Origin: Candidatus Contendibacter sp.
GTDB taxonomy: Bacteria > Pseudomonadota > Gammaproteobacteria > Competibacterales > Competibacteraceae
Assembly: GCA_008933795.1 (NCBI GenBank)
Contig: WBUJ01000024.1
Coordinates: 1-35,534, forward strand
Direction: 5' to 3'
Length of the DNA stretch: 35,534 nt
Of the stretch, positions 1 through 8,434 are shown one piece after another (the first letter of the stretch is position 1; every line of letters starts with the position of its first letter). The translations under genes were made by a program, and so were the position numbers. Below the pieces are notes generated by a model. That model worked only from the letters and a program-made list of their open reading frames with translations, was not told where the DNA came from and ran no database searches.

Positions 1-242
1 TGGCCCACATCCGTTTTCCGTTGCTGGGCGATCCGGTGTACGGCGGCAGACCGCGCTTGCCGCCGCAAGCATCGCCGCGTTGCATCGAGGCGATTCGGAA
101 CTTTCGGCGGCAGGCCCTGCACGCCGAGCGGCTGGCCCTGACTCATCCCGTCACCGGCGAGCGGTTGGAATGGCGGGCGGAAATCCCCGCCGATCTGGCG
201 GAATTATTGACGGCGTTGGGCGAAGACGCGGATCGGCGATAA
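1..242 (+). CDS. rluD: RluD-type 23S rRNA pseudouridine synthase, C-terminal end (partial)
   Basis: This is the 3' end of a gene cut by the window edge; it reads in frame from base 3 to a TAA at 240-242. The visible residues (AHIRFPLLGDPVYGG, then RQALHAERLALTHP) are the conserved C-terminal strand-helix of the RsuA/RluA pseudouridine synthase family, which isomerises uridines in 23S rRNA helix 69 in the case of RluD. The catalytic aspartate lies upstream and is not in the window. The TAA overlaps the ATG of the next gene by one base, so the two are translationally coupled. An rluD–pgeF (yfiH) order is also found in Escherichia coli, which supports RluD over RluA or RluC, although the fragment alone cannot separate the paralogues with certainty. 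Confidence 0.8.
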   Translation, partial: AHIRFPLLGDPVYGGRPRLPPQASPRCIEAIRNFRRQALHAERLALTHPVTGERLEWRAEIPADLAELLTALGEDADRR

Positions 243-988
243 TGAGTGAGCGACAACCCGAACATCTGATTTTTCCCAACTGGCCCGCGCCCGTTCAAGT
301 GCGCGCCATCAGCACGACCCGGCATGGCGGAATCAGTTCGCCACCCTACGATAGCCTGAACCTGGCCGAACACGTCGGCGACGATCCGGCTTGCGTCGCG
401 GCGAATCGTCGGCGGTTGGCGGCGGCGGTCGGCTACCTGGCCGAACCGGCTTGGCTGGAGCAGGTTCACGGTACGAATGTCATCGACGCCGGGACGATCC
501 GCGAACCGGTCGCCGCTGACGCTGCCTGGACCCGCGCCGCAGGCCGGCCCTGCGTGGTGATGACCGCCGATTGCCTGCCGGTGTTGCTGTGCGACCGCGC
601 CGGCACGATGGTTGCGGCGGCCCATGCCGGCTGGCGCGGGCTGGCGGGCGGCGTGATCGCCGCGACCGTGGGGGAAATGAAGGTGCCACCGACGGAATTG
701 CTGGCCTGGCTGGGGCCGGCGATTGGTCCCGATGCCTTCGAGGTGGGCGAGGAAGTGCGCGCCGCGTTCGTTGCCTTGGACGGGGCGAACGCGAGTTGTT
801 TTAAACCTTCCCCGGCCGGCCGTTGGCTGGCGGATATTTACGGCTTGGCGCGGCGACAGTTGCGGCGCTTGGGCGTGTCGGCGGTTTACGGGGGAGAATT
901 CTGCACGTTCGGCGAATCCGAGCGGTTTTTTTCCTACCGCCGCGAGAGTCGGACCGGACGGATGGCGACGTTGATTTGGTTGGGATAG
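242..988 (+). CDS. pgeF: PgeF/YfiH family multicopper-oxidase-like protein (peptidoglycan editing factor, purine nucleoside phosphorylase)
   Basis: The 248-residue protein starts at the ATG that overlaps the rluD stop (TAATG) and has the usual family length. Family motifs are visible in order: a QVHGTNV segment, TADCLPVLLCD, AAAHAGWRGL and WLGPAIGPDAFEVG, which carry the His/Cys metal-site residues. Members of this family remove incorrectly built (L-Ser for L-Ala) muropeptide precursors in E. coli and have purine nucleoside phosphorylase or adenosine deaminase activity in other bacteria; they were earlier called polyphenol oxidases or laccase-domain proteins. No signal peptide is present, so a cytoplasmic location is expected. 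A longer open frame reaches further upstream inside rluD, but the overlap start gives the family N-terminus. Which of the reported activities applies here cannot be told from the sequence. Confidence 0.92.
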   Translation: MSERQPEHLIFPNWPAPVQVRAISTTRHGGISSPPYDSLNLAEHVGDDPACVAANRRRLAAAVGYLAEPAWLEQVHGTNVIDAGTIREPVAADAAWTRAAGRPCVVMTADCLPVLLCDRAGTMVAAAHAGWRGLAGGVIAATVGEMKVPPTELLAWLGPAIGPDAFEVGEEVRAAFVALDGANASCFKPSPAGRWLADIYGLARRQLRRLGVSAVYGGEFCTFGESERFFSYRRESRTGRMATLIWLG

Positions 989-999
989 GGGGAAATAAG

Positions 1000-1037
1000 C
1001 CCTCACCCCCGGCCCCTCTCCCGGAAGGCGAGGGGAG
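1000..1037. repeat. GC-rich palindromic repeat, copy A
   Basis: The intergenic stretch between the convergent pgeF and tenA stops holds CCCTCACCCCCGGCCCCTCT followed by an imperfect palindrome (CCCCTCTCCC / GGCGAGGGG). The same element, in the opposite orientation, lies between purH and purD (13890-13930), and a diverged copy sits near 35489-35525. It is probably a dispersed chromosomal palindromic repeat; as a hairpin between two convergent genes it could also help end transcription, but there is no clear T-run. Confidence 0.6.
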
Positions 1038-1051
1038 TTATACGCGGTTTT

Positions 1052-1687
1052 TCAGGCGGTATCCCAAGCCGCATCCCAAGCCGCTTGAAAGAAGTCGTGC
1101 TCGCAGTGCATGGCGTAGCGGTAGGCGTCGGCGACGGCCAAGCTGTCCGGGGCATGGCGATCCAGCAGCCGTTCCAGCCGGGTGGCCAGTTGCTCGAAAT
1201 CGGCGCTGCCGTAGGTTTGAACCCAATCGCTGTAGGCGTGCGGCTCCCGTTGCTGGCCGGCCAGTTGTTGGCCGATCCAGGCGTACAGCCTCATGCAGGG
1301 GGTCATGGCCGCGACCGTGACGCCGGTTTCCTGGCCCCAGGCGGTGGCGAGCAGGAAATCGGTGTAGCGGCGGGTGGTCGGGCCGGGCGCACTTTGGTCC
1401 AGATTCAGCCCCCAGGCGGCGGCGACGCCGCGATGCAGTTCCAGTTCCTGGAGAACTCCGCCCGCCAGTTCGTGCAGTTCCCGGAAACCGGTCCAGTCGG
1501 GCGCCTTGGCGGCGGCGATGGCGTAGGCGCGGGCGAAGGCGTGCAGGTAGAACACATCCTGCCCGATGTACCCAGCAAAACGCGGGCGGGGCAGCGAGCC
1601 GTTGCCGATGCCTCGCACGAACGGTTGATCGAGACAGGCTTGGGCAAGGTCGGTGTTGGCTTGCCAGAGAGTGCGGGAAAGCGACAT
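1052..1687 (-). CDS. tenA: TenA/thiaminase II family protein
   Basis: A 211-residue protein of the all-helical TenA family, which hydrolyses aminopyrimidine compounds released from damaged thiamine so that they can be salvaged. The ATG at 1685-1687 is preferred over an ATG 17 codons upstream because it has an AAGGA-like ribosome site about 10 bases ahead and gives the standard N-terminus (MSLSRTLWQ). Visible family features are GYIGQDVFYL near residue 40, the catalytic-cysteine segment MTPCMRLYAWIG around residue 127-130, and the C-terminal EHDFFQAAWDAAW with the conserved glutamate. No thiamine genes lie nearby and no TPP riboswitch is visible in the 73 bases between it and the divergent methyltransferase gene. 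The exact substrate is unknown. Confidence 0.88.
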   Translation of the reverse strand: MSLSRTLWQANTDLAQACLDQPFVRGIGNGSLPRPRFAGYIGQDVFYLHAFARAYAIAAAKAPDWTGFRELHELAGGVLQELELHRGVAAAWGLNLDQSAPGPTTRRYTDFLLATAWGQETGVTVAAMTPCMRLYAWIGQQLAGQQREPHAYSDWVQTYGSADFEQLATRLERLLDRHAPDSLAVADAYRYAMHCEHDFFQAAWDAAWDTA

Positions 1688-1700
1688 CGCAACGGTTCCT

Positions 1701-1729
1701 TTATCAAACGGCTGTGGTCCCGATATTAT
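1701..1729 (+). promoter_or_regulatory. Possible sigma-70 promoter for the restriction-modification operon
   Basis: TTATCA (1701-1706) and TATTAT (1724-1729) are separated by 17 bases in the short divergent gap between tenA and the methyltransferase gene. They match 4 of 6 and 5 of 6 consensus positions. The methyltransferase ATG follows at 1761 with AAGGAG at 1748-1753. This is a match by eye only. Confidence 0.4.
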
Positions 1730-1760
1730 GCCGTGCATAGTGTCGCCAAGGAGAACGCCG

Positions 1761-4700
1761 ATGGCCCCCCGCGTCAGGAAAACCGTAGCCTCGCCGTCCG
1801 ACCCGCCCGAACCCGTCGCCGATTATCGTTTTGATGCGGCCCGCAAGAACATCCCGCCGGCGGGATTGGCGGCGCAGGGCAAGCTGGCGGAGCCGAGGCG
1901 CATCCGCTACGACTACGATCCGCACCGGCCGCCGCTGTTGCGCTTCGATGCCAGCGGGGCGGCGGATCGCGTGCCGGAATTGCTGGAAACGGCGCGGCGG
2001 CGGGCGTTGACCGAGGAGGAAACCCGGTGGTTGGCGGAGGCGCTGCGGGATCGGCAGCCGTGGTTGGAGTGGGCGGGCAAGCGGGAGCAGCGGTCTTTCG
2101 AGGTGGAGCCGGTGGCGCTGCACATTCACGAGCGCATCGCCGCGCAGGCCATCGTCAAGGTCGCGGCCCGGCAGGACGTGCAACGCGATCTGTTCGCCGA
2201 TCCGCAATTGAGTTATCGGGAAGCCGTCCAGTTCTACCAGCACGATATCGATTGGGCGAACCGGATGATTCTGGGCGATTCCCTGCAAGTGATGGCATCG
2301 CTGGCCCGGCGAGAGGAGTTGGCCGGGCGGGTGCAGATGATCTACATCGATCCGCCGTATGGGATCAAGTTCGCCTCAAACTTTCAGCCGGAAGTGGGCA
2401 AACGGGATGTGAAGGACAAGGAATCCGACCTGACCCGCGAGCCGGAAATGGTGAAGGCGTACCGCGATACCTGGACGCTGGGCGTGCATTCCTATCTGGC
2501 TTATCTGCGCGACCGGCTGATGGTGGCGAAGGAATTGCTGGCCGATTCCGGCTCCATCTTCTTGCAGATTTCCGATGAGAATTTGCATCGGGTGCGGTGC
2601 GTGATGGATGAGGTGTTTGGGGCGGAGAATTTTGTTGCTCAGATTTTCTTTCAGACAACGAGCGGTCGCCAAGAAGAGCATATTGATCGGGTCGGAAATT
2701 ATTTACTTTGGTATGCGCGTGACGCTCAGCATACCAAAACTTATAAGCTATTTATTCCCAAAGAAAGTTCCGAAGAGTTTTCAGCAGGTGATCTGCAATC
2801 ACAGGGTATAAGGTCTACTGGTTCGTTTGAGGTAAATTTGTTCGGTGGTATTTTCTTTCCGCAAACAAGTAATCATTGGAAGGTAACAGCCGAAGGTATG
2901 CGACGGATTGCGAATGCAGAGCGCGTATTGCAGATGCGGAATGTCATTCGTTTCAAAAGGCTGGCTTCAGATTTTCCAGTCAAGGCCCTTTTGGATGTTT
3001 GGACCGATGTATCTGGAGGTGCTGGCTTAGACAAAGTTTACGTTGTTCAAACGTCCTCCAAGATCATCGAACGTTGCCTCCTGATGACCACCGACCCCGG
3101 CGATTTGGTGCTTGATCCTACTTGCGGTTCCGGCACTACCGCCTACGTCGCCGAGCAATGGGGCCGGCGCTGGATCACCATCGACACCTCCCGCGTCGCG
3201 CTGGCGCTGGCCCGCCAGCGGCTCATCACCGCCAAGTTCGATTATTACCAGTTGCGACCCGCGAACGAGGCGGATTTGCGGCGCAATCCCAACGGGGCGT
3301 GGTTGGCTTCGCCGGATTCCCCCCCTCGATTGAGGGGGGGTGGCGCAACGCGCCGGGGGGGTTTAAATGCCGATGCGGGCGCCGCCGACCCTAACCACCC
3401 CGGCGCTGACGCGCCACCCCTCCTTGAAAAGGAGGGGAACAGGAAATTTACGCTGGATTGCGAAACCGTCCCGCACATTACCCTCAAATCCATCGCCCAG
3501 AACGCCGCGCTCGATCCGATCTTCGCCAAGCATCAACCCATCCTCGAAGAGAAACTGGCGGCGCTGAACGCGGCGCTGGCCGGCTGTGAAAATCTACGTC
3601 CGAAACTCGCCGCCAAGCTCGCCATCAAGGAAAAAACCGAAGGCAAGAAAGCCATCACCGAAGCCGACCGCCGCCGCTGGCTGTTGCCGCCCGCCCATCG
3701 CGATCCCAAGGCCAAGCTGACCGTCGATGCCCGCTTCGCCGGTTGGTACGAGTGGGAAGCGCCGTTCGATGCAGACCCGGACTGGCCGGAAACATTGCAA
3801 ACGGCGCTCGTCGCCTACCGCGCCGCGTGGCGAGCCAAAATGGACGAAATCAACGCCGCCATCGCCGCCAACGCCGACAACGAGGAACTGGTGGACAAGC
3901 CGCGCGTTCATCGCAACGTGGTGCGGGTATCTGGCCCGTTCACAGTGGAAGCGGTGATGCCCGCCGAGCAAAACCTGCACGACGATTCGCCCATCGAGGG
4001 CGTGATGGGCGAACTGGAGGGGTTCGATGGCAGGAGAGGGGAGGAGGTCGCCAACGCCGAAGCCTTTCTCGACCGGATGATTCGCTTGCTGGCACAGGAC
4101 GGCGTGCGTTTCCCCAACAACAAGACCGCCACCTTTACCCGCCTCTCGCCCATCGGCGAGGAATTCCTGCACGCCGAGGGCGAATGGTCGAACGGCGACG
4201 GCCAACCGCGCCAGGTGGCGGTGACCATCGGCCCGGAGTTCGGACCCGTCACGGCGTGGCAGGTGGAAAACGCCCTGACCCAAGCCTATCGCCGCCGGGT
4301 GTACCAGGATTTGGTCGTGGCCGGCTTTTCCTTCGACGCGGCGGCGCAGGCGCTCGTGCAGGACGACCCCAATCCGCAGGTCCGTTGCCACCTCGCCCAC
4401 ATTCGCCCCGACGTGAACATGGGCGGACTGCTGAAGGACACGCCCGACGCCCAACTGTTCACCGTGTTCGGCAGCCCGCGCACCCGGCTCGACCAAACGC
4501 CCGACGGACTGTTCACCGTCACCCTGGAAGGCGTGGACATCTACAACCCGGTGGACAACGCCATCCTCGCCACCCAGGTCGATAAGGTCGCGGCGTGGTT
4601 CGTCGATTCCGACTACGACGGGCGGACGTTCTGCATCACCCAAGCCTTCTTCCCCGACAAAAGCGCCTGGGACAAACTCGCCCGCGCCCTCAAGACTGTG

Positions 4701-4853
4701 GTGGACGAATCGGCCTTCGCCGCGCTGTCCGGCACCGTGTCGCTGCCCTTCGCCGCCGGTCCAAACCGCCGGGTGGCGGTCAAGGTTATCGACCCGCGCG
4801 GGAACGAAGTCATGCGGGTGTTTCGGTTGGACGGGGCGGGAGGGCGATACTGA
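1761..4853 (+). CDS. Beta-class site-specific DNA methyltransferase (Mod-like subunit of a Type III-like R-M system)
   Basis: A 1030-residue protein starting at the ATG that follows AAGGAG with ideal spacing. Motif IV is YIDPPYGIKF (DPPY at residues 197-200) and the S-adenosylmethionine motif I is LVLDPTCGSGTTAY (residues 452-460), so the order is IV before I, the beta class of N6-adenine or N4-cytosine methyltransferases. The region between them, roughly residues 289-435, should hold the target recognition domain and is visibly AT-rich, unlike both flanks. The C-terminal half (from about residue 560) has no motif I can name and is likely the part that binds the Res partner. Residues about 520-560 are encoded by a palindromic repeat (see 3317-3439). 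The gene is followed, with a TGATG overlap, by two small genes and then the helicase-nuclease, which supports a modification role in one operon. Specificity cannot be read from the sequence. Confidence 0.88.
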   Translation: MAPRVRKTVASPSDPPEPVADYRFDAARKNIPPAGLAAQGKLAEPRRIRYDYDPHRPPLLRFDASGAADRVPELLETARRRALTEEETRWLAEALRDRQPWLEWAGKREQRSFEVEPVALHIHERIAAQAIVKVAARQDVQRDLFADPQLSYREAVQFYQHDIDWANRMILGDSLQVMASLARREELAGRVQMIYIDPPYGIKFASNFQPEVGKRDVKDKESDLTREPEMVKAYRDTWTLGVHSYLAYLRDRLMVAKELLADSGSIFLQISDENLHRVRCVMDEVFGAENFVAQIFFQTTSGRQEEHIDRVGNYLLWYARDAQHTKTYKLFIPKESSEEFSAGDLQSQGIRSTGSFEVNLFGGIFFPQTSNHWKVTAEGMRRIANAERVLQMRNVIRFKRLASDFPVKALLDVWTDVSGGAGLDKVYVVQTSSKIIERCLLMTTDPGDLVLDPTCGSGTTAYVAEQWGRRWITIDTSRVALALARQRLITAKFDYYQLRPANEADLRRNPNGAWLASPDSPPRLRGGGATRRGGLNADAGAADPNHPGADAPPLLEKEGNRKFTLDCETVPHITLKSIAQNAALDPIFAKHQPILEEKLAALNAALAGCENLRPKLAAKLAIKEKTEGKKAITEADRRRWLLPPAHRDPKAKLTVDARFAGWYEWEAPFDADPDWPETLQTALVAYRAAWRAKMDEINAAIAANADNEELVDKPRVHRNVVRVSGPFTVEAVMPAEQNLHDDSPIEGVMGELEGFDGRRGEEVANAEAFLDRMIRLLAQDGVRFPNNKTATFTRLSPIGEEFLHAEGEWSNGDGQPRQVAVTIGPEFGPVTAWQVENALTQAYRRRVYQDLVVAGFSFDAAAQALVQDDPNPQVRCHLAHIRPDVNMGGLLKDTPDAQLFTVFGSPRTRLDQTPDGLFTVTLEGVDIYNPVDNAILATQVDKVAAWFVDSDYDGRTFCITQAFFPDKSAWDKLARALKTVVDESAFAALSGTVSLPFAAGPNRRVAVKVIDPRGNEVMRVFRLDGAGGRY
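3317..3439. repeat. Compound palindromic element lying in frame inside the methyltransferase gene
   Basis: This 123-base stretch (41 codons) is made of two inverted hairpin units. The left unit runs from TTCCCCCCCTCGATTG through GAGGGGGGG and TGGCGC to GGGGGGGTT; the right unit runs from AACCACCCC through GCGCCACCCC to CTCCTTGAAAAGGAGGGGAA and is an imperfect reverse complement of the left. It is translated in frame as a Gly/Arg/Ala/Pro-rich segment (PPRLRGGGATRRGG, then PGADAPPLLEKEG) with no stop. The composition is that of intergenic palindromic repeats rather than of a folded protein. An insertion is inferred; no uninterrupted homologue can be compared here. Confidence 0.7.
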
Positions 4854-5104
4854 TGCCGGTGATTTTCCGTTACAAGAGCTTCCGCTTTTTCTTCTTCTCC
4901 AACGAAGGAACACCGCCGGAACCGCCTCATGTTCACGTTCGTCAGGGCGGCGCCAGCGCCAAGTTCTGGTTACGGCCCGGAATCAGGCTGGCCGAAAGCT
5001 ATGGTTTTGATGCCCCCACTTTGCGGGAATTGGCCGGCATTGTTGAACAGCAACGCGAATTGATCGAGAGAACCTGGAATGAATACTTTAGCCATCTCGC
5101 TTAG
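4853..5104 (+). CDS. DUF4160 domain protein
   Basis: An 83-residue protein whose ATG overlaps the methyltransferase stop (TGATG). The N-terminus MPVIFRYKSFRFFFFSNEG followed by PPEPPHVHVRQGGASAKFWL is the DUF4160 pattern, with a conserved HVHV segment. The function of DUF4160 is unknown. It forms a tight pair with the next gene (26-base overlap), a DUF2442 protein; from memory these two families often occur side by side, and small overlapping pairs of this sort suggest a toxin-antitoxin-like or regulatory module, but nothing in the sequence proves it. Its place between the modification and restriction genes is unusual and is treated as a finding. Confidence 0.85.
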   Translation: MPVIFRYKSFRFFFFSNEGTPPEPPHVHVRQGGASAKFWLRPGIRLAESYGFDAPTLRELAGIVEQQRELIERTWNEYFSHLA

Positions 5105-5333
5105 GTTTGACGAAGATACGATGTGGGTCCAGCTAGCCGACGGGCGCATTATTGGCGTACCTCTGGCCTGGTTTCCCCGCCTGCTGCACGCTTCCCCCGA
5201 ACAGCGGCTCCGGTATGAAATCAGCGGCGGCGGCCAGGGATTGCACTGGGATGGGCTGGACGAGGACATTTCCGTGGTGGGACTGGTCGCCGGACGGGGC
5301 GATGTGACCCGACCCATGGCTGCGGCGGCGTAA
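5079..5333 (+). CDS. DUF2442 domain protein
   Basis: An 84-residue protein that starts inside the 3' end of the DUF4160 gene. It shows the DUF2442 features: an acidic, beta-rich N-terminal half (RFDEDTMWVQLADGRIIGVPLAWFPRL) and the typical end LHWDGLDEDISVVGLVAGRG. The fold is small and its role unknown. Because the start lies in the upstream gene, translation of the two is probably coupled, which fits two partners made in fixed ratio. The gene ends 15 bases before the Res-like gene, so one transcript from the methyltransferase promoter probably covers all four genes. Confidence 0.85.
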   Translation: MNTLAISLRFDEDTMWVQLADGRIIGVPLAWFPRLLHASPEQRLRYEISGGGQGLHWDGLDEDISVVGLVAGRGDVTRPMAAAA

Positions 5334-5348
5334 GCATCCCACAACGAC

Positions 5349-8300
5349 ATGATCCATAAACACGTAACTGCATCCACACAAACCGAAATCCCCATCCAGC
5401 CGGTCGCCAGACCCATCCTGTGCAGCCCGTTCGCTGAACCCGACCGGCACTGGGTCTACGACACGCAAACCGGCGAAGCCCGCCAGGAAGCGGGCCGCCG
5501 CCCGGCGTCGTACTGGTACAAAACCCAGCGCACCGGCTCGGCGCAACTGGCGCTGCTGGCCGAGGAGGAACGCGACGATCTGCCGCTGGTGAACCTGCTG
5601 CGCGAGGACGTGAAACACTGGCGCGAGGCGAACTACCGCAACGCTACGCCCGTCACCCGGCAACTGCTGTCGCACTGGTCCCGCGCCGACCGGCCTCGCC
5701 GCTTGTTCTTCTGCCAGCGCGAAGCGGTGGAAACGGTCGTCTACCTCAACGAAATTCTCGCCGCCGGCAAGAACCCCGGCTTCAAGCCCAAACTCTCGCC
5801 GGACGATTTCCGGGCGTTAACCGAAGGCGGCAAGCCCTCGTTCGTGCGGGAGCGGGAACCGAAGGTATTCCCGACGCTGGTGGACATACCGAACGAAGCC
5901 GGCCTGCTTCCACTGCGGCGCTACGGCTGCAAGATGGCCACCGGCAGCGGCAAAACCGTGGTCATGGCGATGCTGATCGCCTGGGCGTTTTGCAACCGGG
6001 GCCGCGCGCCCGGCGACGACCGCTTTCCCCACGCCGCGCTGGTGGTCTGTCCCAATCTGACCATCCACGAACGCTTGCAGGTGTTGCGCACCGACCGCGA
6101 AGACAGCTACTACCAGACTTTCGACTTGGTGCCCGCGCCGCTCGCGCCGGAATTGAAGAAGGGCAGGGTGCTGATCGGCAACTGGCACAAGTTCGCACCA
6201 GAGGGCCCGCATGTCGAAAACGGCAAGAGCTACGCGGTGGTGGACAAGGGCGAGGAGAGCGCCGACGCCTTCGCCCGGCGGGTGCTGGGCGATCTGTACG
6301 ACCGCGCGCCGCTCATGGTGCTCAACGACGAAGCGCACCACGCCTATCGCCCGAAATTGCTGGCGGGAACCGAGAAACTGTCCGCCGAGGAAAAGGCCGA
6401 GCGCGAGGAAGCGACCGTCTGGATCGCCGGGCTGGATCGCATCAACCAAGCGTGCGGCATTCGGTTCGTGGTCGATCTGTCCGCCACGCCGTTCTATCTG
6501 GCCGGCAGCGGCACTATCGAAGGCTCGCCTTTTCCCTGGCTGGCAGCCGATTTCGGGCTGGTGGACGCCATCGAATCGGGCATCGTCAAAATTCCCCGGC
6601 TGCCGGTTTCCGACACCACTGGTCGGCCGGAACCGAAATTCTTCCGGCTATGGCAAGCCATCGCCGCCGGTCTTCAGCCGGGCGAAAAGCTGCCGGGCGG
6701 CAAGCCCAAACCCGACGTGGTGTGGCGCGAAGCGCAAGACGCGCTGACCACGCTGGCAAGCCAATGGAAGGAACGCTTCGAGTACCTGCAAGCGGCCAAG
6801 CCGGGACAGGAGCACATTCCCCCGGTTCTGATCGTCGTCGCCGACAACACCGCCATCGCCGAGTTGTTCTACCGGAACATCTCCGGCGAGGAAACGGTGG
6901 AGATCATCAACGAGGATGACGACGGGGACGAGGAAACCGAGAAGAAGAAAGCCAAAACCCGAACGGTATTTGGAACTGGCCAACTGTTCCCCGAACTGTT
7001 CGCCAACCGCGAGGGTTTTCGCCCGACGCTGCGCATCGATTCCAAACTGCTGGCCGAAGCCGAGTCGGAAGACGCCAAAACCTCCCGCAAGGAAGCGGCC
7101 GAAACGCTGCGGCGGATCGTGGACACCGTCGGCAAGCCGGGCCAGCCGGGCGAACAGGTGCGCTGCGTGGTGTCGGTGCAAATGCTGACGGAAGGCTGGG
7201 ACGCCAGCAACGTCACCCACATTCTGGGCTTGCGCGCCTTTGGCAGCCAGTTGCTCTGCGAGCAAGTGGTTGGCCGTGGCTTGCGACGGATGGATTACGC
7301 GGTCGATCCGGCCACCGGCTTGCTGACCGAGGAGTACGTGGACATTTACGGCGTGCCGTTTTCAGTGATTCCGTTCCGGGGCCGCTCCACGTCCGCCGCC
7401 GCGCCGGAAGACAAGCCGAAGAACCACGTCCACGCCGACGATGCGCGCCGGCATTACGAAATCCGCTTCCCCATCGTGGAAGGCTACGCCTTCGCGCTGC
7501 GCAAGAACGCGATCAGGGCCGATGTCGCGGCCATCGAAAAACTGGTGCTGGCGCCCGACGCGACGCCCACGGCGGTTTTCGTCAAACCCCAGGTCGGCTA
7601 TCAACTCGGCAATCCGTCCGTCGCCGGCGGGTTCACCACTGCGACCCAGGATCGGGAAGCCTATTACGCCAGCACCCACCCGCAAACCATCCGGTTCGAA
7701 ATCGCCCGGCTGGTGACCGCCGCGCTGACCGAAGGCATCGAAGGCGCGACGCCGAAACTCAAGCTACAAGGCCGCCATCAACTGTTTCCGCAGGTCTATC
7801 GCATCGTGGACGACTACATCGCCCGCAAGGTGGATTTCCGGGGCTGTCATCCTTGCGAACTGGGCTTGGAACTCTACGTGCGCCGGATCGTCGAGCGGTT
7901 GACCGCCGCCATCGAACCGGACGCGGCCAGCGGCGAACCGCCGTTGCTGCCCCGGCTGAATCGCTACCAACCCATCGGTTCCACCGCCGGGGTGGATTTC
8001 AAGACCACCCGCCCGTGTGTGCCCACGATCCGTAGCCACATCAACCAGGTGGTCGCCGACACCGATTCCTGGGAACAGGCGGCGGTGTTCCGGCTGGAAC
8101 AGGCGCGGGATATCGTCGCGTTCTACGCCCGCAACGACCATCTGGAACTGTCTATCCCCTACGATTATCTCGGCGTCGCCCATGCCTATTTTCCCGATTT
8201 CGCCGTGCGGCTGACCGACGGGGTGACGCTGCTGCTGGAAATCAAGGGCGAGGAACGCGAACGGGACCGGGCCAAGCATCAGGCGGCGCGGCGCTGGGTC

Positions 8301-8426
8301 AGCGCGGCGAATTACTGGGGTCAACTTGGACGATGGGCGTTTCACGCCTGCAAGGACCCGCAGCGAGTGATCGACGAGATTCGGGTTTTCTCGCACCGCT
8401 CGACCGCGCCCGCCGCCAGCCCTTGA
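5349..8426 (+). CDS. Type III Res-like restriction helicase-nuclease (BPTD_3080-like family)
   Basis: A 1025-residue superfamily 2 translocase fused to a nuclease. The N-terminus (RPILCSPFAEPDRHW, then EAGRRPASYWY) resembles the proteins named BPTD_3080 family restriction endonuclease. Helicase motifs are Walker A ATGSGKT (residues 197-203), the DEAH box in LNDEAHH (327-330), SATPF (378-382), a TEGWD motif V and QVVGRGLRR motif VI. Near the C-terminus PDF (D950) and EIK (E964, K966) make a PD-(D/E)xK nuclease site. With the upstream methyltransferase this forms a complete Type III-like system in which the enzyme is expected to translocate from, and cut near, unmethylated sites. All catalytic motifs look intact. 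The start has no strong ribosome site and may depend on coupling to the DUF2442 gene 15 bases upstream. Confidence 0.88.
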   Translation: MIHKHVTASTQTEIPIQPVARPILCSPFAEPDRHWVYDTQTGEARQEAGRRPASYWYKTQRTGSAQLALLAEEERDDLPLVNLLREDVKHWREANYRNATPVTRQLLSHWSRADRPRRLFFCQREAVETVVYLNEILAAGKNPGFKPKLSPDDFRALTEGGKPSFVREREPKVFPTLVDIPNEAGLLPLRRYGCKMATGSGKTVVMAMLIAWAFCNRGRAPGDDRFPHAALVVCPNLTIHERLQVLRTDREDSYYQTFDLVPAPLAPELKKGRVLIGNWHKFAPEGPHVENGKSYAVVDKGEESADAFARRVLGDLYDRAPLMVLNDEAHHAYRPKLLAGTEKLSAEEKAEREEATVWIAGLDRINQACGIRFVVDLSATPFYLAGSGTIEGSPFPWLAADFGLVDAIESGIVKIPRLPVSDTTGRPEPKFFRLWQAIAAGLQPGEKLPGGKPKPDVVWREAQDALTTLASQWKERFEYLQAAKPGQEHIPPVLIVVADNTAIAELFYRNISGEETVEIINEDDDGDEETEKKKAKTRTVFGTGQLFPELFANREGFRPTLRIDSKLLAEAESEDAKTSRKEAAETLRRIVDTVGKPGQPGEQVRCVVSVQMLTEGWDASNVTHILGLRAFGSQLLCEQVVGRGLRRMDYAVDPATGLLTEEYVDIYGVPFSVIPFRGRSTSAAAPEDKPKNHVHADDARRHYEIRFPIVEGYAFALRKNAIRADVAAIEKLVLAPDATPTAVFVKPQVGYQLGNPSVAGGFTTATQDREAYYASTHPQTIRFEIARLVTAALTEGIEGATPKLKLQGRHQLFPQVYRIVDDYIARKVDFRGCHPCELGLELYVRRIVERLTAAIEPDAASGEPPLLPRLNRYQPIGSTAGVDFKTTRPCVPTIRSHINQVVADTDSWEQAAVFRLEQARDIVAFYARNDHLELSIPYDYLGVAHAYFPDFAVRLTDGVTLLLEIKGEERERDRAKHQAARRWVSAANYWGQLGRWAFHACKDPQRVIDEIRVFSHRSTAPAASP

Positions 8427-8434
8427 GGTTGGTT

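Noticed and set aside
3594..4913. Long open frame on the minus strand inside the methyltransferase gene
   Set aside because: Antisense shadow caused by GC-rich codons; rich in Gly, Val and His without motifs.
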